Below, one piece after another: positions 11,619-23,207 of a stretch of DNA of 64,000 bases (position 1 is its first letter; the number at the start of each line of letters is the position of its first letter). Position numbers and translations under genes: made by a program. The stretch comes from Euryodendron excelsum (lineage: Eukaryota; Streptophyta; Magnoliopsida; Ericales; Pentaphylacaceae). The stretch is from assembly GCA_033060915.1 (NCBI GenBank), contig CM065378.1, positions 52,499,501-52,563,500 on the forward strand. Direction: 5' to 3'. Under the pieces are notes generated by a model. It was given only the letters and a program-made list of their open reading frames with translations. It had not been told where the DNA came from and made no database searches.

Positions 11619-13898
11619 ATGCCTATAGATTGGTCAAGGGAAGGTAATTCTACTGTTAGACTTCCATTGTTTGATGGAACCAACTACCACTATTAGAAAG
11701 CAAAGATGACAACTTTTCTTAAGTCAATCGATGAACGTGTTTGGCTTGCTGTAGTTAATGGTTGGACTCTACCCACAGTCATAACTGGAACTGTAATGAC
11801 TTTAAAATCAATCACATTGTGGGATAAAACTAATTTTGACAATTATGGATAAAATAATAAAGTCATGAATGCCATTTGTAACGGTGTCACAGGTGAGGAG
11901 TTTCGACGAATCTCAAACTGTAAAATCGCTAAAAAGGCATAAGATATTTTACAGATTATCCATGAAGGTACTACAATTGTAAAAATAACCAAACTTCAGT
12001 GATTGACTACTGCTTTTGAAACCTTACGAATAGAAGACGATGGAAATTTTGATCAATTCTATTTTAAACTTAGTGAAATCATCAACTCAAGTTTTAACTT
12101 AGGTGAACAAATCTCTCCATCTAAAATTATTTGAAAAATTTTGAGGTCTTTACATTAGAGATTTCAAGCCAAGGTTACAGTAATAGAAGAAAGTAGCGAT
12201 GTTGACTCTATGAATGTAGACGACTTAGTGGGTTCTTTGCAAACTTTTGAAGCTAATTTTCGATAATCTAAAAGTAATAAAAACATTACTTTTAATTCCA
12301 TTAAGGAAGACGTGAATGAAGCTTGTGATAACAATATTGAAATGAATCCTAAAGATATGGCTATTTTTGTTAAAAATTTTAAGAAATTTTTTAAAAAGAA
12401 AAAAGAAGGCCGATCCTCATCTGTTGATAAAAATAAAGGAAAATATTTTGACACGACTAAGCTTGTAAGGAAATATTCTAATAAGTCTGGTTAGAAATAA
12501 TATTTTGAATGTCATAACTATGGACATATTACACATGATTGTCTTAACAAGAAGAAGAAAAAAAAGAAGCAAAGTTTTGACTGTCACATGGAGTAATTCA
12601 AAAAAAGAAGAAGAGTTTGACAAAGAGGATAATTATGAGAACTTCATAGCTTTTACAGCCTCTGCATTTGAGGTAATTAAAGCGTCATCAAAACCCCAAT
12701 AAGTAGAAAAGTCCGACGAGTCTGATGGTACTATGGGGTCTCTCAAGGAAAAGAAGGAGAATCTAATGATGAAGATAAGAGTGAACTTCAGCTGACCTCT
12801 GATCAACTTTATCAACAATACTACAGATTGACAAAAGTTAATATCAAACTAGGAACAAAATTGAAGAAGGTCGTTGATGAAGTTGAAGTTTTGAAAAAAG
12901 AGAACATTGATGCTCAAGCTAAAGTTAGTCAATTGAAAATTCACAGATTAACTTTCTCTAATAAAGTTAAGTTTCTTGAAAAAAATGCACATGACAGAGA
13001 GAAATTTAAAAAGACACTTGAAGAAAAAGTGAATAAGCTTGAAACTGAACTTGCTAATGCTCATTTGTCTTTTAAGAAATTTGATACAGGTTCACAAAAG
13101 ATTGATGAAATTTGGAATGCACAAAGGAGTTATTGTGACGTGACTGGGATTGGATACACAGAGAACGATTCTAAAGCTTCCCAATCAACAAGTAAGCCTA
13201 ATTCAATGAATGCTCAAGGTAAGTCTTTTATACCAAATAAGGCTAAGCATGCTTTGGTTGTTTCCTCATGCCAACATTGTGGAATTAATGGGCACATTAG
13301 GCCTTACTTTCCTAATTTGAAGGCCAAAGCTGTGACTTCTAAAAAAAACACCACCGTATAAGCACGTGTTGTGCCAAATGTTGCGACCAAGCCTACTAGG
13401 TTTGTTCGTACTTGTCATCAATGTAGTGTTAAGGGTCATATTCGGACTTATTGTTCTAGATTGGAGATTAAGCATGTGTCTTCTCAATTCATCACCTCTC
13501 ATGTGAAGCCCAAACATCATAAGGTTGTTCAATCTTCAAAGTTTAACCATATTTGTCATCATTATGGTGTGTTTGGTCATATTAGACCTTATTGTCACGA
13601 ACTGAATAGGGTTCCTAGTTCTCATACTCATTATCAACCTATGAGTTGCTATAAGAGGTTGAAAAGTCAGATTAGAGTCCTTACAAATCATGTAAATAGA
13701 TTTGTATCAAAGCCAATGCAAGTTCTTAAATATCATGGCAAAATAAGGAATCACAATGCTAAAGCAAGACCTAGGACTCCACCCAAATCTCAAGAATTCA
13801 TTGATAAATCTAAGATGAATGTCATTTGGGTGAGAAAATCTTATTTGGACTCTTTGAGAACTCCTAAGAAATTTGTAGGGGCAAGCCTTGTGGAGTAA
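11619..13898 (+). pseudogene. Element B gag with repeated zinc knuckles
   Basis: An ATG at 11619 begins a gag-like reading (PLFDGTNYHY, then KAKMTTFLKSIDERVW) broken by at least eight stops. A first zinc knuckle (FECHNYGHITHDC) lies near 12506-12545. A lysine-rich coiled-coil stretch follows (12828-13100, with KFLEKNAHDREKFKKTLEE). Then come three related knuckles: CQHCGINGHIRPYF (13269, last Cys lost), CHQCSVKGHIRTYC (13412-13453) and CHHYGVFGHIRPYC (13554-13595, second Cys now Tyr). The frame 13371-13898 is open for 175 codons. Knuckles of this kind bind RNA in retrotransposon gag. No protease, integrase or RT follows. Confidence 0.75.
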
Positions 13899-15391
13899 AT
13901 GCTATTTGTGACATAATCTAGGATATTTGTGATGTATGCTTATTTTGTTTTCTTAGAATTATGATCATATTTGTATGTCTAATTTTTTCTGTTTTCTTTG
14001 ATTTATTGGAAAACTTAAAAAAATGTTTCAAAAAAAAAAAAACCAAAAAAATTTTGTTGTTGTTTGTCATGATTTGGTTATACTAGTCATTGACTTAAAA
14101 TATTCTCCATGTGTTAATTAATGTAATGGCATGTTTAAGGTTGAATCTTGTGTACTTCATTGATTGCATTCTGATGAGTTAATAATTTTGGTGATCATTA
14201 TCATACTCGTGATTCATGTTTAAAAGGTGCATTCCTCATGAGATCTCTTAGAATATAAAATCTGCCTTTATGATTCTCCCATGGCACACATCATGGTTGA
14301 AATATCTTGAAACTTCTAATGATTAGATTGACCATATACATGTGATTCTTTCTCTTATTGGTTCTATATCCTTGATGAAAAGGGCTACTAGTAAGTGTGA
14401 GTGCAACTACCATTGCTATGTAGCAAAAGGAGAAGGCTAATAGCTCATGTGTGTAAAAACCATCATCTGTTTGTGTCTCATAGTCTCATTCTTGGAGAGG
14501 TAAGATTGGATGTTCCTTAAATATGTTGAAGAGTTGTGCTAAAAAAAATAAATAAATAAAGGAGGAACGAGAGCTCTTGAAAATTGAGAATGAGATGAAA
14601 TGGGTTTGACTTATTGTCTTGATCTTCTTGATGTGATTCTCCGTGATGAGCTATTTTTAATATTGTCTAGGGTCTATATTCTCATTGATCTCATTGAAAT
14701 ACTTGCATTTATCATACATTATCATGGATATGTTTTTGATCACCTCATGACTAATTGTTCTCATTTTTGTACGATTTTTGAGCATGTTTGATATTAATTT
14801 TTTTTTTCACGCTACGATCATCACAAGACTTATGGGTTATATTTTGTATTTTGATGATAAGCATACTGGGGTTAAGACATCGATTTTGTAAAAATACCCT
14901 GATTTTGTTTTGTTTTAGGCTAGTCTAGTTTTGACTGATTATTTTGCATGAATGATATTCTTCTTTTTAATATATCTCCCTTTAGTTCTTGATTGGGTGG
15001 TTGTTGATAATCTTTTCTCATATTGAGACAACAAGGGGGAGAGAAATTCTTTGTACTTACATGTTATTCAGAAAGAGAATATATTAAAGGGGCGACATTT
15101 TCTTTATATCTCTCAGAGTTTTTTTCTCTAGCTCCCAGTGCTTCTTTTGTTAATTTGTTCTAAAAAGGATGAGACACTATGCCTGTTTATCTATGCTTAT
15201 TTATGCTATATCCATTGCACATGATAGGTTTGTTACTTGCTAGTTTTTAACATGCAGGGATGATTCTTACTGTTGTGTAGTATGAGCATTCTATATGCTT
15301 ATGATTGGGGTTTGAATGTAATTTTATTTCTTTTTCTGTAATGTGTCTTATAGCATAGGGTTTTTGTCACAAAATTGCCAAATGGAGAGAT
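13899..15391 (+). other. Non-coding 3' interior of element B
   Basis: The stretch is AT-rich with no pol motif in any frame that I could find. It ends in the purine-rich AAATGGAGAGAT directly before the 3' LTR, a likely polypurine tract. Pol was probably deleted or never present in this lineage. Confidence 0.6.
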
Positions 15392-16412
15392 TATAAGGTT
15401 ATGTAATTTGCTAAATTTCGTGTCAAGTCTTGTTTGATGTAATTTGAAGAATTAGGATATCTATCACAAGCATTCAGAAAGGATTTAAAACTTATTCATG
15501 GAAGCTCGTGCTAAGAGAGACTTATATAATACATCATGGGCTAATATATGGACTTCGAAGGATCTCGAAAGATCTCGCGAGATCCTCGCAGGATGTCGCA
15601 AAATGTTACAAAATGTTGAGAGCAAAAACAATGAGCATGCAAAATTCGACAGGACTTCGCGGGATCCTCACGGGATGTCATGGGATGTCGATAGCAAAAA
15701 CAGTGAGCATGCAAAATTGGGTAGGACTTCGCAAGATCCTCACAGGATGTCATGGGATGTCGATAGCAAAAACAGTAAGCATGCAAAATCTAGGGATTGA
15801 GCTCGCGAATCCTCGTGGGTTCTCTAGGGATCGAGCTGCGCGAAATCTAAATTCTCGAGAATCGCGCCGCTAGGGTTTTTTTTTAGCTATTTAAGACTCA
15901 ACACACTTTCCTAGACCCAAATTTGAGCTGCCACATTGAAAACTCTTAAAGAGAAGTATTTTTCACCTTCCAAAAGGCTTAGAAACAAAGCTTAGCAATA
16001 ATTTTATTCAACTCTATTGAGGAGATCAAAAGTCTTAAAGGAGTTCAAGACACCAAATCCGTTCTAAAGAGATCTGACTGGTGGTCAATCACGGAGACGA
16101 TGAATCGTAAATACAAGCAAGATCCAGACAATCATTAGATCAAGGAGTTGATAGGTTTTGATTATAAAGAGTCTTGTAACCGTCCGAACTGAACTACAAG
16201 TTATAGTGCATGATTTTTGTCCAACAAAGGGGACACATGGTTTTTCTCCCAATTATGATTTCCATGGCAAAAATCTTGTGTTTTCTTGCTTAAATGGTTT
16301 GTTCTCTCTTTTATTTTGGATTGTACAATATTACTTATAGCCATTACACTTTGACCTAATATTATAATAATTAGTCTCTTTGACAAAACATAGACTAAGA
16401 CTAGGTTTTTCA
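15392..16412 (+). repeat. 3' LTR of element B
   Basis: This LTR matches 10625-11554 but is 91 bp longer, mostly because the internal tandem repeat (about 75 bp per unit, 15580-15790) has three rather than two units. It starts TATAAG where the 5' LTR has TGTAAT, a G-to-A change at the terminus. Confidence 0.88.
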
Positions 16413-17270
16413 AAAATTATTCAAGACTCTCGTGAAATTTTGTTGGGTCAAGAAAAGTATGCTCGTGACTTGTTGAAGAGATTTAATATGCTAAATTGCA
16501 ATCCAACAAATCCCCTTACCAACCCCCCCCCCCCCCCCCCCAAAAATGAATTTCAATGAAAAGCTTTTACTAGATGATGAAATTGAAAGGGCAGATACAA
16601 AAGAGTTCAGAAGTTTGGTAGGACAACTGATTTATCTCACTCATTCAAGGCCTGACATAATATTTCCAGTTAGTTTAGTTTCAAGGTTTATGCAAAATCC
16701 AAATAAACATCATTTGGGTGCAGCAAAACGGATTCTCAGATATGTTTGTGGCACTTTAAATATTGGAATCAGGTATGAACAAGTCAATAATTTCAAACTT
16801 ATGTCCTACACTGACAATGATTGGACTGGTTGTGTAGAAGATAAGAAAAGTACCTCTGGTGTTGCTCTAAGCCTTGGGTCAGGACTGATATCCTAGGCAA
16901 CAAACAAGTAACACTCCATCGCTTTATCAAGTTCAGAAGCTGAATACATGGTTGTTACAAAAACAGCTTGTCAAGTTGTGTGGATGAAGCGTACTTTGGA
17001 ATATTTGAAAGAGAAACAAGATGGCCCTACAGTGATGTTTTGTGTAACAAGTCAACCATTGCAATGACTAAAAATCCAGTCTTTCATGGAAGAACCAAGC
17101 ATATCGAAATCCCTCATCATTTTATTCGAGACCTTGTGACTAAGGGAGAAATCAAATTAGAGTTTTACAGCACAGAGGATCAGATTGTTGATATCTTTAC
17201 AAAAGCACTTCCTATGAAAAAATTCTTCAAGTTACGAAGCTTACTTGGATGTTGTGATCATTTGAATTAA
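16413..17270 (+). pseudogene. Copia A RT end and RNase H
   Basis: Coding sequence resumes as QDSREILLGQEKYARDLL, passes a 19-bp poly-C run (16523-16541), then reads FRSLVGQLIYLTHSRPDI, AAKRILRYVCGT, the RNase H start MSYTDNDWTGC, and ALSSSEAEYMVV in a shifted frame. The C terminus is normal for copia: HGRTKHIEIPHHFIRD, VDIFTKALPMKKF and a stop at 17268-17270. Stops at 16897 and 16909 and frameshifts make it inactive. Confidence 0.9.
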
Positions 17271-17279
17271 GGGAGAGCA
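17268..17279 (+). promoter_or_regulatory. Polypurine tract of copia A
   Basis: TAAGGGAGAGCA lies between the pol stop codon and the 3' LTR, the normal site for plus-strand priming. Confidence 0.75.
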
Positions 17280-17642
17280 TGTTAGAAGTTAATTCAAACT
17301 TGAAGAAGTTCCTATTATCTCTCCATTAGCAGTTCAAATTCTAATCCTATTAATACTGATTTTTCTCTTTCATCTCCTAGTTATCTAGTGTTCTTTAATT
17401 TTTAAAAAAATCCTTAATCTTTTAGGTATGGTTGTTAAGTTGTTGGTTTATTTTCTCTATTATTGCCACATGTCCAGATTAGTATCTTATTTAAGAGTGT
17501 TATGTGAATTGTTTGTATATAGAGAAAATTCAGTCAGTAAAAAGAATTTTGTTTTCTCCTAGATTGGTTCTCATCTTTTTTTTCCTGTTTTTGTCCTGTT
17601 TTTGTCTAGCTACAAAATAGTGAAGTTGATTTTTATCCAACA
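17280..17642 (+). repeat. 3' LTR of copia A
   Basis: The 363-bp LTR matches 6999-7360. Unexpectedly, it is followed at once by TTTGTGGTATCAGAGCTGAG, i.e. another primer site and the first bases of an interior, up to about 17675. The clean downstream TSD expected for a complete insertion is not found. Confidence 0.88.
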
Positions 17643-17675
17643 TTTGTGGTATCAGAGCTGAGATTTACTCACACT

Positions 17676-19870
17676 AAGACTATAAAAGGGGCAATAATTA
17701 CTTATCAATAAATAAAAAAAAAGGGGGAAATTACTCCGTGCTGGTCCTGCCAATGCAGGATCCAACAAGGGGTAGCTGGTCCAGTCTCAACCATTGACAT
17801 TATCTTATGCTAACTGAAATTCTTAGCAAGAAATCCATGATTGTCAAGTCACAAAAAAGAATACTAATTGAGTAATAAAATAGAATGTGCCCCCAATTTT
17901 TTTCTTTCTTTTATAAGTAATGCCCCCAAAAAAACCTTGGAAGAAGGGAAATTATATGAAAAACGATTATCAATTAAGAAATGCAGGTTGCCTAGCTTAG
18001 CTAAGACTTCCAGAGCTTAGGGAGAGCTGCAAACAGGCACATTCATGGAGCACAATTTTGCTGGACCCAGTAGCAATTTTTCAAAAACAAGCCTGGAGTA
18101 GGTTTGGTCCATATTTATTGTAAGAGAAAAAAATTGTTCCCATCGTCATATTCTTCTTCTTCATGTTATTGCCTTTAACACCCCATTGTCAGTCCTATGA
18201 GAATTCTTAACTCACTATGCTTATTGCTCAATATTCAGCCATGTCTGATAATGTGTTCTCTAGAGTAAAAAAGTATATATCTATAAGTTTAGAGCCGAGT
18301 CAACTCTGGCCTTGCCAATGGCCTAGGCTTGGAATTTATATTCATAATTGTTTTGAATTGCAATTCAAAACAGTAGAAGCTATCAAGTTCCATCTCTTCC
18401 ATCATTCCCCATGCATTTTTACATCCAGAAAATGGAATCTCCTTGTTCTACGAGTTATGTAACAGCAACTGATGTCTTAAGATTATAAGCAATACTTCTA
18501 TCTAATGATTGGAAAAGAGGAAAGAACAAATAATAAAGTTACCAGGTAGCACAAAATCTGCATACAAATTTTATTAATGAACCCATCGATGCTTCCGGAG
18601 GTAATCTCCGGTTCTTATGTCAGCCTACAATTAAGAAAGAATAAGGGAAATATAAATTGACATATTCAACCTCATATCAAGAGAAAACCATTATCATGGA
18701 TATGAATATCTAATTCTGATGGATGAAGTTCATTGAGAAAAAGAAAAGAAAAAAAAATGTCCAGCCAACCATCTCAGTACATATGGAGGCTGGACATTGT
18801 TTGTAGCAACTTTCTGGTGTTATATTCCATTTTCTTGGATCATTGACCTGATAACAGAATGAAATCTGATTCACTAAAATCTAATACCATATTTAGGGAC
18901 CTTCCTCTCATAGAAGAATGGCACCAACCCTTTAGCCAATCAGTTTCTCGTTAAGGGATCTTCTAACCAAGGATCAAATTTTCGTTTTGATAGGTCATTT
19001 CAGTTGGCTCTGAAATAAAAATGGTTTCAAAATGTTTCGGAAACATTGCAGAAGTGACAAATATTAACATAGAAAAATACACTGTTTTTCTTTTTCTCAA
19101 TCAAATTGTACCACATGTATGAGAAGTTGTAAATTCAGATTGACATAACTTATTGTTTCGGTCCATAGTGTTGTGTTTTTGGGGCATTTTTCTATGTTCC
19201 AAAGTGTTATGTTGAAAACCACAGAGTCTCATTATTCCACTAGTGTTTCATTTCGGTCTCTTAACAAACGAAAACATTTCAGCCGTTTCGATAGAAATAA
19301 ATGAAAATTTTGTTCCTTACTTCCAACCCAGTAATTATTGACACTGTCCCAAAACCACAAGTCCTAAATGGAAAACAGGCCCAAAAATTCATTTGATGAC
19401 AAAATATCCTTTCAAACTTAAATTTGACCCAGCAATTTGGATTCTGAACATTTGTGGTGCTATACAAAAACTCATTTTTTATATGGCTATATAATAAATT
19501 GAAACAATGACACCTTCATAGATAAGTCACTAATAGAAATAAAATGATGAGAATGTCATAAAGTTTGAATGTGGCTTATAAAAAGGTAAATTATCACATT
19601 TGTATCTACTTTCACATTTGACCAATAACTTCCAGGCCATCCATTCTGGGGCAATACTGTCCAATGTACATGCATACTGAAACAAGGAGTTGGTTCTAAG
19701 GAGTTCTTAGCATATCAACTTTGTAAGTGAGGTGCGAGAGAAAAGCATTGGTAGTTAAATAAAATCAGGCATCACCATTGCGGACTCTTCCACTTTGTAC
19801 CAAGCTTCCTCTTTTGGTTTCAATAAAAGGTACTGTTAACTATACAAAGGTGTATAAGCAGCATTAATAA
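17676..19870. other. Probable host intron or intergenic DNA
   Basis: There is no recognisable transposon or long open frame in this 2.2 kb. One short candidate terminal exon on the minus strand (18574-18624) is listed separately. The rest is AT-rich with scattered homopolymer runs. Confidence 0.4.
18574..18624 (-). CDS. Candidate last exon of an unrecognised host gene
   Basis: On the minus strand a textbook acceptor (TTCTTTCTTAATTGTAG) is followed by 17 codons reading ADIRTGDYLRKHRWVH and a TAA at 18574-18576. The composition (Arg, His, Trp, Tyr) and clean phase-0 entry look like a protein C terminus rather than chance. I do not recognise the protein. Upstream exons would lie at higher coordinates; a possible one follows an acceptor near 19680 but all three frames are open there, so it is not called. 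Confidence 0.35.
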   Translation of the reverse strand, partial: ADIRTGDYLRKHRWVH

Positions 19871-20495
19871 TGCTTTGTTTGGAACCCGAATTTCAATAAG
19901 GAAAGGAAAAGGAAAAGAGAAGGAAAGGAAAACAAGATTCCTGAGAGGAAAATAGGATTCCTTTCCTTGTGTGGCTATTTAAGAAAATTTCAAGGAAAAG
20001 AAAATGCATTTCCAAGGAAAACATTTTTTTACATTTGGTTGCTTGGGAAAATTGATAGGAAAACAATAAATAAAAATCACCACTACTATAAAATATACAT
20101 ATATATTTTTTTGAAATGCTGTACCTAAACTAAAAAAAAATGCGTCAGTTCATAGTGGACAGCTAATGTAATCAGGTGGATTCATTTTACAGTCAAAAAC
20201 TCAAAATTCATTCAATTTATCCTTTTTGTTTTGCCCTATTTTTGGAGTTAATAGATAGTAAAAAAAAAGAAAAGAAATATGCTATATAAACCATATATAT
20301 GCAAAATTTATACACAATCCATTTCCTTCCTCTACAGTGGGCAGGGCAATCAAAGCAAATCTGGTACATTTGTAGTGTTTCTTCCATCCAATCAAGTTCC
20401 TGGAGTTATGGATTGGTGAAAGACATATATAGGAACCCTCCTTTTTCTGACCCCTAACTAAATCTAGTCATTCTCAAACATAGAAGGCCCATATC

Positions 20496-20705
20496 TCACT
20501 CACAAAGTTCACGCCTCTCGGCAAGGCAAGCAAGGAATGCCCGAGCTCCATACACATCATAAGCGAGTGCTTGGTAGACCTTCATTTGAAATATTTCACT
20601 CATGCCACCAACTTTCTCAATTTCATCAAACAATTTTTGATCATCATAGTTACGAGCATTACCACGATCAAGAGCTGTTGCAACCACCCAATTGCACAAA
20701 CACAA
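20496..20705 (-). pseudogene. Transposon-derived exon, ORF1-like C terminus
   Basis: The 69-codon frame follows an acceptor (CTTCTTTATAG) and contains RNYDDQKLFDEIEKVGG and MKVYQALAYDVYGARAFLA. The acidic helix plus the final ARAFLACLAERREL pattern recalls the C-terminal half of Myb/SANT-like ORF1 proteins of plant PIF/Harbinger elements. A preceding exon seems to end at a GTAAGT donor near 20787 (PKYWPYFK). Upstream frames contain stops, so the gene is not functional. It could instead belong to another plant gene family; I could not test this. Confidence 0.4.
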
Positions 20706-21945
20706 TCCTATAAAGAAGTCATTAGTTTAGTTAAAGTATTTTAATCTAAAAGCCTACAATGCCTTTAGTAATTTAGTGGACTTACCTTAAAGTAAGGCCA
20801 ATACTTAGGGTTGTTCTTAATTTCTAGAGGGCACTCCAATCTAGTTGGTTGCTTTAGAAAGATGTCATCCAATCATCATCATCTATTGTTGTAAGTCATA
20901 CCATTAAAGCATGTCGTTCATAATATGCCACCTCCAAAATGGACTTTTCCTCATTGTTTTAAGTGACGTAAAACGAGGTAAGCCGCATATGATGCATACA
21001 TAACTACTCTAGTGGCAGCCCACTTCTTTAGCTTTTCCCCATTTTCCTACTTAATTATCTACAGATTATTATAAATTATTATGAGCCCAAAATCCTATTC
21101 AAAAGAAAAAAACCACTTAAGTGGATGCCAAAGGTATAAACGAAATTAAATAAGTGAAAATGTCTTGCAGCTAGTAACCCAAACAGATTAACATTATTTG
21201 AAAGAAAGGTTGAAAAAGAAAAAGGGATGCAAGAGGACCCAAAAGCCTAACAAATTAAATAAGAATAAACAAAAGGAGGGCCTTAGGAGTACTTGTTCAA
21301 GTTAAAACTTGAATATGACACAGAATTCACTAGCAGGCACATTTCACCCAAATTATCCACCCAATGGCCAATAGCCAATCAATGATAAAAGCAAGTACAA
21401 TTTTCCACATCCATAGATTTTCAGTTGAACCCACTAATAGTTTTTCCCATTTTTCACATCAGTTGAGCCCATTTATAGTTTTTCCCATTTTTCACATTCA
21501 AAAGCCATAAGTCCTGCAAATATAAGGAATTGCAATTTTGCTTCTTGATCCTAAACACTTTCAGTTCACTAAAACATTTGAATTAGAATAGTCCAAACGA
21601 AACTTCAACTAAACTTCACATCAAAACCAACATAAACAAGCCTAGGGATCCAAAAACTACCTACCTTAATATCCCACAAGGGATGCACATGAAAAAGTTA
21701 TATAGTTGTGTGATATGAAGTTGTGCCTCACCCAATAAATAACCTGCTGGGCATGGAATGAATCTACTAGGCATTTCATCAAACAACTCAAATGCAAGTT
21801 ATAATAGCAATAAGGGACACAAGCAGGCACTTCAAATGCAAAATATAATAGCAGTGCAAAGGATGAAAGAGACATATAAACATGTAAAAATTCAATGACA
21901 AATTGAAAATAGTGAATTAAAACAGTAAATTGAAAGGTTGATATA

Positions 21946-22017
21946 CCTATATGTTCTCTGTTATCAGATTCGTGATTATGATTTGTTGAATCAGATGAAG
22001 CTTGAAAATCTGACATC
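21946..22017 (-). pseudogene. Candidate first exon of the PIF-like gene
   Basis: An ATG on the minus strand starts MSDFQASSDSTNHNHESDN, a Ser/Asn/His-rich start, and reaches a GGTATATC donor-like site. It is the most upstream coding piece of the minus-strand gene inside the 19871-22436 element. Support is limited to position, composition and the possible donor. Confidence 0.3.
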
Positions 22018-22436
22018 AATGCTCGCTGTTGAGAGATGAATGGTGGAAGCCCCCTAATTGGAATCTAGAGTTTGCTAGTTGGAACTTAGAGGTTGACGAA
22101 AATTGGTGGTAGATGGTGGTTGTCTCTTGAAACTGGATGACAATGACCAAGAACCTGACGATGGTTGATGATTCGCAGAGTTTGACGATTGTCACTGATT
22201 CGAACCATCACTGAGTGGAGAGCAAGAGAAATGAAGCGAGTAGAAGTTTTGCCCGATAAAACTTTCCTACGGTTTTCCCTTGCATTTTATAAGGAAAATG
22301 ATAATCCTCTCTTGTATAACTTTTCCCTCAATTTTTCTCTTCTTATACTTCTCCATTACTTCCAAACGTAGGAAAACACTTTTCCTAGAATTTAGGGTTC
22401 TTTTCCCACGAAAATTTGAAGTTTCAAACGAAGGGC

Positions 22437-22799
22437 AAGTGTTTTTCAAACTTTCAAGTAGTATGGAATGCTACCTGCCTGATAGGCTCTGGCACACGCT
22501 ATTTGCAAGTCATTTTAGCGGTCTTGGGCTTCAAATTTGTGAAGTGTCCGTATCATTGTAAACATAAATTATGTAGATGAACATAGGTAACTAGTAATTA
22601 ATTGACTATATTCTCAATTTGGAGATGATTGGTCCTTAAAACTAGTCCTTATTCCCCTAATAGCTTTATCTAGTAGCTTATGCCGTATTGGATAATATGA
22701 CAATTTTGTGAAGCCATTCCTAGAAGTAAGAGATTGTCTTATCCACACATTTGGTCAACAATCTAACAAATGAGATCTATCAAGTTATGTGACTCACTA
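22437..22799. other. Short unassigned stretch
   Basis: I see no gene or repeat boundary between the PIF-like element and the start of LTR D. Confidence 0.4.
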
Positions 22800-23207
22800 T
22801 GTGTAAAATTATGTAATTGGCTAAATTTTGTGAATTCTTTTAATTCTTTGTAATTGGGGTAAAGGGTGGAGATCACACACTCTGGTACTGTAGTAGGTAA
22901 ACTTGAAGGGGAAAGAGAAATCACTTTGTTTATCACAAGTATTCAAGGATAGAAGTTGATGGAATTTACTATGAAGTTTGATTCATTCAAGCATTAAGGC
23001 TAAGAAACGATTGGATGATCCATTCAAAGGCTAAGGAAGAAGATTTGGTATGTAGCTACCTTTGGCCACTTGTGGCTCCAACGATAAATAGGTTGTGGCA
23101 AACTAGTATAGTTGGCCACCTTTTACCACCTTCTCACCCTAGCCAATGTGGCCTTCGCTCCAGCCAAGCGCATAAGGTTTCCAACTTTGGAAAACGTGAC
23201 CAATAGA
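22800..23207 (+). repeat. Copia LTR D, segment 1 (5' part)
   Basis: The segment starts TGTGTAAAATTATGTAATTGGC and shows patchy similarity to the start of element B's LTR (TTATGTAATTGRCTAAATTT, then CACAAGYATTC). It stops at the TSD of hAT element E. The LTR resumes at 30714. The quoted match was kept short; overall similarity is moderate, so this is a related family, not the same one. Confidence 0.5.

Larger units (their letters stand above)
10625..16412 (+). mobile_element. Copia-type element B, nested in A
   Basis: The element spans 5.8 kb with LTRs 10625-11554 and 15392-16412, a tRNA-iMet primer site, a polypurine-rich tract before the 3' LTR and the identical TSD AAAAT at 10620-10624 and 16413-16417. 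It lies in the RT gene of element A and is therefore younger than A. The interior encodes a gag-like region only; no integrase or RT is seen between 13900 and 15391. It is probably a non-autonomous derivative. LTRs like this also occur at 22800 onward (element D). Confidence 0.9.
19871..22436 (-). mobile_element. Decayed PIF/Harbinger-like DNA transposon
   Basis: The left end reads TGCTTTGTTTGGAACC and the reverse complement of the right end reads GCCCTTCGTTTGAAAC, imperfect inverted termini of a style common in PIF and Tourist elements. Inside, on the minus strand, fragments resemble the N terminus of plant Harbinger-type nuclease proteins (KLKKWAATRVVMYASYAAYL near 21000, then shifted to SILEVAYYERHALMV). 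An exon-like ORF lies at 20496-20705. No TTA or TAA target duplication is clean, so class assignment is from recalled motifs only. Confidence 0.4.

Noticed and set aside
15498..15873. Two overlapping ORFs with repeated peptide units (SKNSEHAK-type)
   Set aside because: They are translations of the tandem repeat inside element B's 3' LTR; the unit length happens to keep the frame open.
17700..17730. GAAAT after copia A as the right TSD
   Set aside because: It is a 5-bp match in A-rich DNA about 80 bp beyond the LTR; too weak to accept.
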